Positions 37,753 to 46,700 of a stretch of 64,000 nucleotides of DNA are shown piece by piece. The notes under the pieces were generated by a model. That model saw nothing but the letters and a program-made list of their open reading frames with translations, did no database searches and had not been told where the DNA came from. Every line of letters starts with the position of its first letter. Position 1 is the first letter of the stretch. Both the position numbers and the translations under genes were made by a program. Source of the stretch: Kineosporiaceae bacterium (lineage in GTDB: Bacteria; Actinomycetota; Actinomycetes; Actinomycetales; Kineosporiaceae); NCBI GenBank assembly GCA_016713225.1, contig JADJPO010000004.1:62001-126000 (forward strand). Direction: 5' to 3'.

Positions 37753-40021
37753 GATCGTCGAGGCCCTGCGCGCCAAGGCCCGCCAGCGCCGTCCGAACCG
37801 TCAGCAGGACCGGGCCGCGTTCTACCTCACCGGCCGGACGGCGCAGACCCAGCTCGGTGACGTCGCCGACCTCGGGTTGCGGGCCGCTCCGCTGGCCGCC
37901 TACCGGCGGCTGGAGGAGCTGCGCCACGACTTCCCGGTGATCCTCGTCGACGACCCGGTCCGGCCGGTGCGCGCCCTGTCGGCCGTGATCGACGACCTGG
38001 TGGACCTGGTGGTCGAGCAGGCGGGCAGCGACAGCGCCGAGCAGGTGCGAGCCGTGGCACTGGCCCTCGAGCAGGAACTGCGCCGCCGAGCCGAGGAGGG
38101 CGTGAGCCCGCTGGCGACGCGCTGGTCCGCGGCGGTGGCCGCCTCGCGCGAGCAGCTCAGTGAGTCGGACGACGCGCTGGCGTCGATCCTGGCCCAGCTC
38201 ACCACCGCACGAGCCGCCGGCGGGCTGGACGGCGACCTGGTGGCGTGCACCACCGACAGCCCGCGGCGGATCGTCATCCACGCGTGGTCCGTCGTCCAGG
38301 CAGCCCGGGTGAGCCGGCTGGCCACCCGGATGGACCGGCTGCGCCGCGGGCTGGCCGACATCCTGGACGCCGAACAGGCCAACTCCCCCGCCGGCCTGAC
38401 CCCGGACCGGTTGGCCCACTCGATCGGCATCGGGTTCGCCGACGAACTCGACGTCACGGCGCTGTCCCGGTTGCTCACCGAGAACCGGCCGGCCTTCGTG
38501 CTGTCCGACACCCGGCGGGCTCGGGTGCGCCGACTGCTGACGGTGCTCGAGGACCAGCAGTTCGTTCCGGTGGCCGGCCACGAGGGCTACCCGTTCGTCT
38601 ACGAGACCCCGCGTGAGGCGATCGCTGCCCACCACGAACGGGTGTCGGCCACGACGGAGCTCGCCAAGGCGCTCGTGATCGCCGAGCTCGAGATCGACGG
38701 TCGCTACCACGGCCATACCCACGACGCCCTGTTCGAGACCTGGAGCGTCGCCGACCTGGACGCCGATCTGCTGGAGATGTTCCCGGAGTACCTGGTGCAC
38801 TGCGACGCCGAGACCCTGGCCGCCGGGGACGACGTGGCGCTGCTCGAAGCGCTCTCGGACGGGCTGCCGATCAAGGCGCTGGTATGCGTCAACGACCTGG
38901 TCCCGCACCGGATCAACCAGAGTGCCAGTGGGTTGTCGGCCCGATTGATGACCGGTGCCGCCCTCGGCGACGGCGAGGCGTTCGTGCTGCAGGTGCCGAT
39001 CTCGGCGCTGGCGGTGGCCGCCGGCCAGGTGGCCCGGGGGTGTGCCACCCCCGGATCGGCGCTGTTCACCGTCTACACCGGTGCCGGTCAGTGGATGGGC
39101 GACCTGCCCCCCTTCATCGCGGCAGCCGCGGCACTCGAGTCGCGGGTGTTCCCGGCCTACTGCTACGACCCGGCCGCCGGGCCGACCTGGGCCGACCGGT
39201 TCAGCCTGCGCGGCAACCCGCAGCTCGAGGCCGACTGGCCGGTGCACTCGTTGGAGTTCGCCGACGAGGAGCTGCAGCGACAGCGGGTCGAGCTGCCCTT
39301 CACCGCGGCCGATCTGTTCGCCGGCGACGCCCGGTTCCTCCCTCACCTGGCGCTGGCCGGCGACGACGAGAGCAGCGGCACCGAGGTGCCGTTCGCCGAG
39401 CACCTGGCCAAGGGCACCGACGCCTGGGCCGGTGAGCTGCCCTACCTGCTGATGGCCGATGCCGAGGAGGGGCTGCACCGGGTCCTGGTGGACCGGCCGA
39501 TGCTGCGCCTGGCCGGGCGCACGGTCGGGCAGTGGCGACGCCTGCAGGAGCTGGGCGGCGTCCACAGCTCTTTCGCGGCGCGAGCAGTGGAGGTCGAGCG
39601 CGCCCAGTGGGAGATCGAGCGCGCCGAGCTGCTGACGGCCCGGACGACGTCCGGCGCGGTTGCGGTGACCGGGTCGGTGCCGGGCGCAGCGCCGTCCGGG
39701 GCGGGTGCCGTGCCTGCTGCCGCCGCGGTCGCCGTCGAGGACGAGGACGACGAACTGCCCGACGAGCGTGACCCGTACCTGCCCTGGATCGAGACGGCAC
39801 GGTGTTCGACGTGCAATGAGTGCACGCAGCTCAACAACCGGATGTTCGCCTACAACGAGAACCGCCAGGCCTATGTCGCCGACCCGGACGCCGGGACCTA
39901 CGCCGAGCTCGTCGAGGCCGCCGAGAACTGCCAGGTCGCGATCATCCACCCCGGCAAGCCCCGCAACCCGGCCGAGCCAGGCCTGGAGGAACTGCTCGAG
40001 CGCGCCAAGCCTTTCGTCTGA
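37745..40021 (+). CDS. Uncharacterised 758-aa Kor-associated protein with C-terminal Fe-S (ferredoxin-like) domain
   Basis: I do not recognise the first 620 residues, which are mostly helical with Ala/Arg/Glu-rich segments to about 330, then an alpha/beta-looking part (GLPIKALVCVNDLVPHRINQ; PGSALFTVYTGAGQWMGDLPPFIAAAAALESRVFPAYCYDP). No TPP, FAD or Rossmann motif is clear. After an Ala/Gly/acidic linker (about 630-675) comes a Fe-S domain with Cys687, Cys690, Cys693 and Cys729 (CSTCNECTQL...ENCQVAIIHPGKP), resembling a single-cluster ferredoxin. Being last in an Nfn-Kor operon and overlapping korB, it may be a dedicated electron acceptor or scaffold for KorAB. Confidence is high that it is a gene, low on its role. 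Confidence 0.8.
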   Translation: MSEIVEALRAKARQRRPNRQQDRAAFYLTGRTAQTQLGDVADLGLRAAPLAAYRRLEELRHDFPVILVDDPVRPVRALSAVIDDLVDLVVEQAGSDSAEQVRAVALALEQELRRRAEEGVSPLATRWSAAVAASREQLSESDDALASILAQLTTARAAGGLDGDLVACTTDSPRRIVIHAWSVVQAARVSRLATRMDRLRRGLADILDAEQANSPAGLTPDRLAHSIGIGFADELDVTALSRLLTENRPAFVLSDTRRARVRRLLTVLEDQQFVPVAGHEGYPFVYETPREAIAAHHERVSATTELAKALVIAELEIDGRYHGHTHDALFETWSVADLDADLLEMFPEYLVHCDAETLAAGDDVALLEALSDGLPIKALVCVNDLVPHRINQSASGLSARLMTGAALGDGEAFVLQVPISALAVAAGQVARGCATPGSALFTVYTGAGQWMGDLPPFIAAAAALESRVFPAYCYDPAAGPTWADRFSLRGNPQLEADWPVHSLEFADEELQRQRVELPFTAADLFAGDARFLPHLALAGDDESSGTEVPFAEHLAKGTDAWAGELPYLLMADAEEGLHRVLVDRPMLRLAGRTVGQWRRLQELGGVHSSFAARAVEVERAQWEIERAELLTARTTSGAVAVTGSVPGAAPSGAGAVPAAAAVAVEDEDDELPDERDPYLPWIETARCSTCNECTQLNNRMFAYNENRQAYVADPDAGTYAELVEAAENCQVAIIHPGKPRNPAEPGLEELLERAKPFV

Positions 40022-40218
40022 GACGCGCTCCTGGTGACGTGACGGGCGGCGAAACTCGCGCCCGGAAGCTTGCCGCGCCTCGGGCCGTTCGGTGACGACG
40101 GTGCCCCACGCGGCGTCCGCCACGAGCCGTCGGACGAATCGGTGTCGCTCACCCCGGCGTCGGGTACCGACGTGCGACGGCCGATGATGGCCCTGGACAC
40201 GCGAGGACAGGAGATGAC

Positions 40219-41196
40219 GTGACAGAGCAGCACGTGACCGGGGGACCACAGCCCGTCGACTCGACGCCACCGGACGAGCACCCGGACCGCGCGGGCGCGG
40301 ACGACGTGGCGCCGTCCGGCACGCTGGAGGGCCTGGTGCAGCTGCTCGACCTGCGCGCCGAGCCCCGGCTGGGCGCCGACACCTTCATCGGCGAGAGCCA
40401 GCCGCAGCCCTGGGGCCGGATCTACGGCGGCCAGGTACTGGCCCAGGCGCTGGTGGCGGCTCAACGCACCGTCGACCCGATCGGGCTCGATCGCCCGGTG
40501 CACTCGATGCACGCCTACTTCCTGCGCGCCGGGGACGACCGCGAACCGATCACCTTCGGTGTCGAACGGCTGCGCGACGGCCAGTCGTTCTCGGCACGAC
40601 GGGTCCTGGCGATGCAGTACGGCCGCGCGATCCTCACCCTGGCCGCCTCGTTCCAGGCACCGGGTGAGGGTCTGGACCATGCCGAGCCCATGCCGGACGA
40701 CGTGCCGCCCCCGGAGCAGCTGCCGACCCTGGCCGAGCGCTATGCGCACATCACCGACGAGGGGCCGCGGCGGTGGCTGCGTCAGCGTCCGATCGATCTG
40801 CGTCACGTCACCCCGCCCGCCTACGTCGAGCCGGCTCCCGGGCAGGTGGCCCGCCAGCAGCTCTGGCTGCGCACGCACGGCCCGCTCACCGGCGCGCAGG
40901 ACGTCCCCGCGCTGCACGCAGCGGTGCTCGCCTATGCCAGCGACTATTCCCAGCTCGAGCCGGTGTTGCGCCGCCACGGCGTGATGTTCGCGTTGCCGGG
41001 CCTGCGGGTGGCCAGTCTCGATCACGCCATGTGGTTCCACCGTCCGGTGCGCGCCGATGAGTGGCTGTTCGTGGACGTGACCAGCCCCAGCGCCCAAGGC
41101 GCCCGGGGCCTGGGCACCAGCCGGTTCTACACCCGGGACGGTGTGCTGGTCGCGTCGGCCGCGCAGGAGGGCATGGTCCGCGTGCCGCCTCGGTGA
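40219..41196 (+). CDS. tesB: Acyl-CoA thioesterase II
   Basis: A 325-aa double-hotdog TesB thioesterase hydrolysing medium and long acyl-CoA to free acid and CoA. RIYGGQVLAQALVAAQRTV and VHSMHAYFLRAGD belong to the first hotdog domain, HAAVLAYASDYSQLEPVLRRHG and SLDHAMWFHRPVRADEWLF to the second, with catalytic Asp268 in SLDHAMWFH, a Thr/Ser near 288-300 and Gln316. GTG at 40219 with AGGAGATGAC upstream. It is likely a separate unit from the Kor operon, 197 nt upstream. A decayed copy lies at 31742. Confidence 0.92.
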   Translation: MTEQHVTGGPQPVDSTPPDEHPDRAGADDVAPSGTLEGLVQLLDLRAEPRLGADTFIGESQPQPWGRIYGGQVLAQALVAAQRTVDPIGLDRPVHSMHAYFLRAGDDREPITFGVERLRDGQSFSARRVLAMQYGRAILTLAASFQAPGEGLDHAEPMPDDVPPPEQLPTLAERYAHITDEGPRRWLRQRPIDLRHVTPPAYVEPAPGQVARQQLWLRTHGPLTGAQDVPALHAAVLAYASDYSQLEPVLRRHGVMFALPGLRVASLDHAMWFHRPVRADEWLFVDVTSPSAQGARGLGTSRFYTRDGVLVASAAQEGMVRVPPR

Positions 41197-41230
41197 GAGC
41201 AGCACGCGGACCCATCGTCGGCCGTCGGGC

Positions 41231-41980
41231 TCACATCATCAACAGGCCACCGGCGACCGGCAACAACGCGCCGGTGATGTAGCCGGCCTTGTCCGAGCAC
41301 AGGAACTGCACTGCCTCGGCGATGTCCTCGGGCGAGCCCATCTTCTTCATGGGCACCATGTCGAGGACCGCCTGCAGGATCTCGGCAGGCAGCTTGCCGG
41401 ACATCTCGGTCTCGATGGCGCCCGGGATCACGCAGTTGACCGTGATCCCCTTGCCGGCCGTCTCGAGGGCGAGCGTTTTGGTCAGGCCGAACAGGCCCGA
41501 CTTGGCCGCGGCGTAGTTCGACTGGCCGATCCGCCCGGTCTCACCCACGAACGAGCTGATGTTGACGATGCGGCCGAAACCGCTCTCGATGAAGTGCGGC
41601 AGGGCAGCCTTGGCCAGGAAGAACGGCCCGTACAGGTTGGTCTTGATGACCTGGTCCCAGTCGAGCAGCTGCATCTTGATCGCCGTGCGGTCACGCACGA
41701 TGCCGGCGTTGTTCACCAGGTAGTCGAGCCGGCCGTGCTCGCGCACCACGGCGTCCACAACGCTCTGGCAGTCGGTGGGGTTGGCCACATTGGCGTGCCG
41801 GACCTCGATGTCCAGGCCGTCGGCGGCGGCCTGCTTGGCGTAGTCCTCGGCCGAGTCGGCGTGGCTGTTGTACACCGCGACGACCTTGGCGCCGCCGGCG
41901 GCCAGCACACGCGAGATGGAGGCACCGATACCCCGCGTCCCGCCGGTCACCAGGGCAACTCGGGTCTCAGTCGTGCTCAT
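41231..41980 (-). CDS. phaB: Acetoacetyl-CoA reductase / FabG-like SDR
   Basis: A 249-aa SDR. VALVTGGTRGIGASISRVLAAGG is the NADP site, DYLVNNAGIVRDRTAIKM the NNAG block, VNISSFVGETGRIGQSNYAAAKSGL the Ser and YxxxK, and YITGALLPVAGGLLMM the terminus. The GIGxxNYAAAK and KM(Q)xxDW features are typical of PhaB, which makes (R)-3-hydroxybutyryl-CoA with NADPH. FabG cannot be excluded from sequence alone, but the position behind phaA and phaC supports PhaB. About 72 nt separate it from phaC. Confidence 0.8.
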   Translation of the reverse strand: MSTTETRVALVTGGTRGIGASISRVLAAGGAKVVAVYNSHADSAEDYAKQAAADGLDIEVRHANVANPTDCQSVVDAVVREHGRLDYLVNNAGIVRDRTAIKMQLLDWDQVIKTNLYGPFFLAKAALPHFIESGFGRIVNISSFVGETGRIGQSNYAAAKSGLFGLTKTLALETAGKGITVNCVIPGAIETEMSGKLPAEILQAVLDMVPMKKMGSPEDIAEAVQFLCSDKAGYITGALLPVAGGLLMM

Positions 41981-42052
41981 CGGGTACTCCTCTTCTTCCG
42001 CGCAGCGGCGGTCTCGCAGATCCGGTGGGGGTCGGGTGAACTGTCGTGGATC

Positions 42053-43819
42053 TCATTGCCGGACATAGGTTCCCGGTGCCTTCTCCAGCACGGGGTGAGC
42101 GGCGTTGCCGAGCTTGGCGGGGGCGCGCCGCCGCCGTCCGGAGCGCTCGCCGAGCCATTGGACCCAGTGCTCCCACCAGGTGCCCTCGTGGCGTTGCGCC
42201 CCGGCGAACCACTCGTCGGGGTCGGCCGGGGTGGCCGGGTTGACGTAATAGGCCAGGCCCCGGTGGCTGGGAGCGGCCACCAGGCTCTGCACGTGCCCGC
42301 TGGAGCAGAGCACGAACTCGCTACTGCCGCCGACCATCTGGGTGGTGCGGTAACAGCCGCCCCACGGGGTGATGTGATCGGTCAGCCCGCCGACCACGTA
42401 GGTGTCGATGTCGATCGCGGAGATGTCGACCGGGGTGTCCAGGATGCGCACGCGGCCGGGGGTGGCCAGCTGGTTCTCGGTGACGATCTCGAGCAGTTCG
42501 TGGTGCAGTTGCGCCGGCAGCCGGGTGGTGTCGGCGTTCCAGGCCAGGATGTCGAAGGCCGGCGGCTCCTTGCCCAGCAGGTAGTTGTTGACCCAGTAGT
42601 TCCAGATCAGTTCGTTGGGTCGCAGCCAGGCGAAGACCTGGGCCATCTTCCACCCGTCGAGCACACCCTGCTTGCCCGACATCCGCTTGGCCGCCGCCAC
42701 GGTGCGCGGCGAGGCGAACAGCAGGATCTCGGCGTCCACCTTGCTGTCCAACAGGGTGACCAGGGTGGTCGCCGAGTGGATCCGCCGGTCCCCGTGCTCG
42801 GCCAGGATCGCAGCCAGGATCGAGACCATCATCCCGCCGGCACAGCCGCCCATGACGTTGACGTCCGCGCTGCGCGAGACCTCGCGGACGACGTCCACCG
42901 CCTCGAGCGCCTGCGCCGCGTAGGCGTCGAAGCCCCAGTCCCGCTGCGCCTTGGTCGGGTTACGCCAGCTGATGCCGTAGACCTGGATGCCGTGCTGCAG
43001 CAGGTACTCGTACATGCTGCGCCCGGGCGCGAGATCGAGAGCGTAGTACTTGTTCACCTGCGGCGGGATCACCAGCATCGGCCGCGCGTACACCTGGGGC
43101 GTCTGCGGGGTGTACTGGATCACCTCCATCATCTCGGTGCGGTGGATCACCGCACCGGGGGTGACGGCCAGGTTCTCGCCGACCCGGAACGGCTTGCGGT
43201 TCACCTGCGAGGGCATCGCGTGATTGCGCCGGACGTCGTGCACCAGGTGGCCGGCGCCGCGCACGATGCTGCGGCCCCGGGTGCGCTTCAGCTCGCGCAG
43301 GGCGACCGGGTTGGTGAGCAGGTTGTTCGTCGGGGCGAGCCCCTCGCGGATCAGGTGGATGACGAACTCGACCTTCTCCACGTCCTTCTGGTCCAGGCCC
43401 AGGTGCTCGACCACCTCGTCGGCCTCGTGGCCGAGGAACAGGTAGCCCTGCATCAGGGCGCGGAACAGCGGGTTGGTCTGCCAGACCGGGTCACGGAAGC
43501 GCTTGTCCCCCGGTTCGGGGGCCACCGGGGACTTTCCGGTGCCGATCCGCAGCAGGTGCCAGGCCGCGCGGGGGGTGCCCGCGACCAGAGCCTTGGGGTT
43601 GCGCAGCGAGCGCCGGCCCAGCACGCCCAGGCCGCTGATCGCATCGCGTAACCCGAAGCCCACGAACGGGCTCGGCCCGACGACGGCACCGGCGCCACCG
43701 GCCAGATGGGTCGCCGCGTGCTCGTCGTCCACGGCGTGAGCCGGATCCCCGGGCGAGGTGGACGGCGGCGTCGGCGTCCCCTCCTCCCCCGGGGAGTCCG
43801 ACTCACGCGAGGTGGCCAT
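42053..43819 (-). CDS. phaC: Poly(3-hydroxyalkanoate) synthase, class I type
   Basis: A 588-aa PHA synthase polymerising (R)-3-hydroxyacyl-CoA on granule surfaces. The catalytic Cys326 lies in a lipase-like box (VMGGCAGGM), Asp481 in VGGLTDHITPW and His509 in CSSGHVQSLV, aligning closely with Cys319, Asp480 and His508 of the Cupriavidus necator enzyme. The N-terminal domain holds the conserved DPVWQTNPLFRALMQGYL block. Length and a single synthase gene without phaE or phaR fit class I. ATG at 43819 overlaps the thiolase stop (TGATG). Confidence 0.93.
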   Translation of the reverse strand: MATSRESDSPGEEGTPTPPSTSPGDPAHAVDDEHAATHLAGGAGAVVGPSPFVGFGLRDAISGLGVLGRRSLRNPKALVAGTPRAAWHLLRIGTGKSPVAPEPGDKRFRDPVWQTNPLFRALMQGYLFLGHEADEVVEHLGLDQKDVEKVEFVIHLIREGLAPTNNLLTNPVALRELKRTRGRSIVRGAGHLVHDVRRNHAMPSQVNRKPFRVGENLAVTPGAVIHRTEMMEVIQYTPQTPQVYARPMLVIPPQVNKYYALDLAPGRSMYEYLLQHGIQVYGISWRNPTKAQRDWGFDAYAAQALEAVDVVREVSRSADVNVMGGCAGGMMVSILAAILAEHGDRRIHSATTLVTLLDSKVDAEILLFASPRTVAAAKRMSGKQGVLDGWKMAQVFAWLRPNELIWNYWVNNYLLGKEPPAFDILAWNADTTRLPAQLHHELLEIVTENQLATPGRVRILDTPVDISAIDIDTYVVGGLTDHITPWGGCYRTTQMVGGSSEFVLCSSGHVQSLVAAPSHRGLAYYVNPATPADPDEWFAGAQRHEGTWWEHWVQWLGERSGRRRRAPAKLGNAAHPVLEKAPGTYVRQ

Positions 43820-44985
43820 CAGGCCAGCCGCTCCACCACGATGGCCATGCCCTGGCCACCGCCGACGCACATGGTCTCGAGCCCGACGGACTTGTCCTTG
43901 ACCTTCAAGCCGTTGAGCAACGTGGTGAGGATGCGCACCCCGGTCATCCCGAACGGGTGACCCAACGCGATCGCGCCGCCGAGCGGGTTGAGCTTCTCGC
44001 TGAACGGGTCTACCCCCAGGCTGAGTGCCGAGGGGATCACCTGCGCGGCGAACGCCTCGTTGATCTCGAGGATGTCGACATCGTCGATGCTCATGCCCGC
44101 GCGCGCGAGCGCCTGCTGGGAGGACGCGATCGGGCCCAGGCCCATCAGCTCCGGCTCGAGCGCGCTGACCCCGGTCGAGATGATACGGGCGATCGGGGTG
44201 ATGCCGAGTTCGGCGGCCCGGGTGTCGGACATGATCACCGTAGCGGCCGCCCCGTCGTTGAGCGGGCAGGAGTTGCCGGCGGTGACCTTGCCGTCGCGGC
44301 GGAAGACCGCGCGCAGACCGGCCAGGGACTCCATCGTGGTCTCGGGTCGGGGGCTGTCGTCGATGTCGGCAAGACGCCCCCCGGACAGCGGCACCGGGAT
44401 GATCTCGTTCTCGAAGTAGCCCGCCTTCTGGGCGGCGACGGCGCGGCTGTGGCTCTGCACCGCCAACCGGTCCATGTCCTCGCGGCTGACGTTCTGCTCG
44501 TCGGCCACCCGCTCGGCGGTCAGGCCCATCGGCATGTAGGCGTTGGGCAGCCCCTCACGGTTGCCCTTGAACAGCCGCGGGTTCTGGGTCTCGGGCTGGT
44601 CGGCGTAGACGCCCAGTGGCGAGTGGGTGGTGGACTCGATGCCCACGCACACGAACGCATCGCCCTCACCGGCCTTGATGGCGTGGAAGGCCATCCGCAC
44701 TGCCTGCAGTGAGGACGAGCAGTACCGGTTCACCGTCGTCCCCGGGGCGTTCACGCCGGCCAACAGGCTGACGATGCGGCCCATGTTGTGGGCCTGCTCG
44801 CCACCGGGCAACGCGCACCCGGCGATGACGTCGTCCACCGTCGTGCGGTCGAGCTGGGGGATGCGCCCCAGTACCTCGTCGACGACCAGCGCGCCGAGGT
44901 TGTCGGGGCGCTCGTCGATGAGCGATCCCCTCATGGCTCGGCCGATCGGCGTTCGGCCAATGGCGACGACCACAGCTTCTGGCAT
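43819..44985 (-). CDS. phaA: Acetyl-CoA acetyltransferase (thiolase)
   Basis: A 388-aa thiolase. The nucleophile Cys lies in VNRYCSSSLQAVRMA, the catalytic His in GGAIALGHPFGMTG, and the second Cys in METMCVGGGQG. LNDGAAATVIMS and EINEAFAAQ are also present. It condenses two acetyl-CoA or cleaves 3-ketoacyl-CoA; the operon with phaC and a PhaB-like SDR favours the biosynthetic role. NRYCSSSLQ in place of NxxCxSGxxA is the long-chain FadA-like form, so a beta-oxidation role is also possible. About 80 nt separate it from the acyl-CoA ligase upstream. Confidence 0.85.
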   Translation of the reverse strand: MPEAVVVAIGRTPIGRAMRGSLIDERPDNLGALVVDEVLGRIPQLDRTTVDDVIAGCALPGGEQAHNMGRIVSLLAGVNAPGTTVNRYCSSSLQAVRMAFHAIKAGEGDAFVCVGIESTTHSPLGVYADQPETQNPRLFKGNREGLPNAYMPMGLTAERVADEQNVSREDMDRLAVQSHSRAVAAQKAGYFENEIIPVPLSGGRLADIDDSPRPETTMESLAGLRAVFRRDGKVTAGNSCPLNDGAAATVIMSDTRAAELGITPIARIISTGVSALEPELMGLGPIASSQQALARAGMSIDDVDILEINEAFAAQVIPSALSLGVDPFSEKLNPLGGAIALGHPFGMTGVRILTTLLNGLKVKDKSVGLETMCVGGGQGMAIVVERLA

Positions 44986-45066
44986 TGTGCGCTCCCGGTC
45001 TGTGCGAGTTGGTCTGGAGACGTTCTGGCGTTCGGTGGTGCAGTTCTGGCGGGGATCCGTTGGGGC

Positions 45067-46698
45067 TCAGCCGCTCTGGCCGGGTGCCGGTCCCCCCGAT
45101 CGGACGTCGAGCTCGCCGTCTGCCAGGCGAGCTCGCAGCAACTTCTTGTCGTACTTGCCGACACTGGTGCGCGGCACCTCGTCGATGAAGGTCCACTTCT
45201 CCGGCAGCCACCACCGGGCCACCCGGCCGGTGAGGAACTCACGCAGTTCCTCGGGCGTCACGCGGGCGCCGCTGGTGGTGACGACGCACGCCAACGGGCG
45301 CTCCCCCCAGCGCTGGTCCGGGGCTGCGATCACCGCCACCTCGCGCACCGCGGGGTGCTCCAGCAGGGCCGCCTCGAGGTCCAGCGACGAGATCCACTCG
45401 CCACCGGACTTCACGACGTCCTTGGCCCGGTCACTGATCCGCACGAACCCTCGGGGATCGATCGACCCGACGTCGCCGGTGCGCAGCCAGCCGTCGTGGA
45501 ACTTGTCCGGCGTGGGGTCGAGGTAGTACGCCTGCGTGACCCACGGCCCGCGCACCTCGATCTCGCCCACGGCGACGCCGTCACGGGCCAGTACCTCGCC
45601 CTCCGAACCGGTGATGCGCACCTCGACCCCGCCGAGCACCTGCCCGGCCGTGGCACGTAGGTCCAGCGACTGCTCCGGTGTGGCGTGCTTGGGCGGGAAG
45701 GCCAGCGAGGCCACGGGGCTGGTCTCGGTCAGGCCCCACCCCTGCACCACCAGGACGCCGAGTTCGGACTGGTAGGCCTCGATGAGCGCGCGCGGCACGG
45801 CCGCGCCACCGCACATGATCATGCGCAGCGAGTCGAGGCCGAGAGTGTCGCTCCCCAGGCCGAGCATGTCCCACCACACCGTCGGCACCGCCGCGGCCAT
45901 GGTGACCTGCTCGTCGGCGATCAACCGGGCCAGCCGCGGCGGGCTCGCGAAGGCCCCGGGCAGCACCAGATCGGCACCGACCATCCAGCAGGCGTACGGC
46001 AGACCCCAGGCGTTGCCGTGGAACATCGGCACCACCGGCAGCACGCGGTCGCGCTGGTTCAGGCCCAGCGCCTCACCCGAGGAGACCCCCAGGCTGTGCA
46101 GGAACGTCGACCGGTGGCTGTACACCACACCCTTGGGCGGCCCGGTGGTGCCGCTGGTGTAACACATCGCCGCGGCGGTCGACTCGGGCAGGTCCGGCCA
46201 GGCGAAGTCGGTGGGCTGCCCGTCGAGCAGGTCCTCGTACTCGATGGCCCCGGGAAGCAGCGACCGGTCGCCGTCACCGAAGACGATCAGGTGCTTCACC
46301 GTGGTCAGCTTGGGCAACGCCGGGGCGAGCGCCGGGGCCAGGCTGGCATCGACGAGCAGTGCCCGGTCCTCGGCGTGATTGATGATGTAGGCGATGTGCT
46401 CCGGGTCGAGCCGGATGTTGACGGTGTGCAACACCGCACCCGAACACGGCACCGCCAGGTAGGCCTCCTGGTGCTCCTGGGCGTTCCAGGCGAAGGTGCC
46501 CACCCGGTCGCCCGGGCCGATCCCCAGGCGGGCCAGGCCGTTCGCCAGCTGACCCGCGCGCGCGGCCAGGGCGACGAAGTCGATCCGGCGCGCCGAGTCC
46601 CGGGTCGCGGTCACCACCTGGCTGTCCGGATAGGTGTCGCGTCCGTGCTCGAGGATGTGCCGGATGGTCAACGGGAAGTCCGGCATGGTACTGCGCAT
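45067..46698 (-). CDS. Fatty-acyl-CoA ligase, AlkK/medium-to-long-chain type
   Basis: A 543-aa AMP-forming ligase. YTSGTTGPPKGVVYSHRS is the P-loop, VQGWGLTETSPVASL the A5 motif, GWLRTGDVGSIDPRGFVRISDRAKDVVKSGGEWISS the hinge and A8, and VPRTSVGKYDKKLLR the A10 Lys. The PMFHGNAWGLPY segment and the KSGGEWISSLDLE variant mark the AlkK-type fatty-acid group. It activates a carboxylate to acyl-CoA in the cytoplasm. ATG at 46698, 2 nt after the upstream ligase stop, with AGGGAG overlapping that gene. Confidence 0.88.
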   Translation of the reverse strand: MRSTMPDFPLTIRHILEHGRDTYPDSQVVTATRDSARRIDFVALAARAGQLANGLARLGIGPGDRVGTFAWNAQEHQEAYLAVPCSGAVLHTVNIRLDPEHIAYIINHAEDRALLVDASLAPALAPALPKLTTVKHLIVFGDGDRSLLPGAIEYEDLLDGQPTDFAWPDLPESTAAAMCYTSGTTGPPKGVVYSHRSTFLHSLGVSSGEALGLNQRDRVLPVVPMFHGNAWGLPYACWMVGADLVLPGAFASPPRLARLIADEQVTMAAAVPTVWWDMLGLGSDTLGLDSLRMIMCGGAAVPRALIEAYQSELGVLVVQGWGLTETSPVASLAFPPKHATPEQSLDLRATAGQVLGGVEVRITGSEGEVLARDGVAVGEIEVRGPWVTQAYYLDPTPDKFHDGWLRTGDVGSIDPRGFVRISDRAKDVVKSGGEWISSLDLEAALLEHPAVREVAVIAAPDQRWGERPLACVVTTSGARVTPEELREFLTGRVARWWLPEKWTFIDEVPRTSVGKYDKKLLRARLADGELDVRSGGPAPGQSG

Positions 46699-46700
46699 GA

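Noticed and set aside
37403..40270. A 955-codon open frame antisense to the 758-aa protein gene
   Set aside because: Low-complexity Arg/Gly/Gln composition and no recognisable motifs; such long antisense frames are a normal artefact of high GC3 coding DNA.
41141..43651. An 836-codon forward frame across phaB and phaC
   Set aside because: It mirrors the two well-supported reverse-strand genes with typical shadow composition.
45019..45036. Possible sixth copy of the 18-bp TetR-type palindrome upstream of the thiolase
   Set aside because: Only the right half (CGTTCGGT) matches; 10 of 18 positions agree overall, too weak to list with the five sites.
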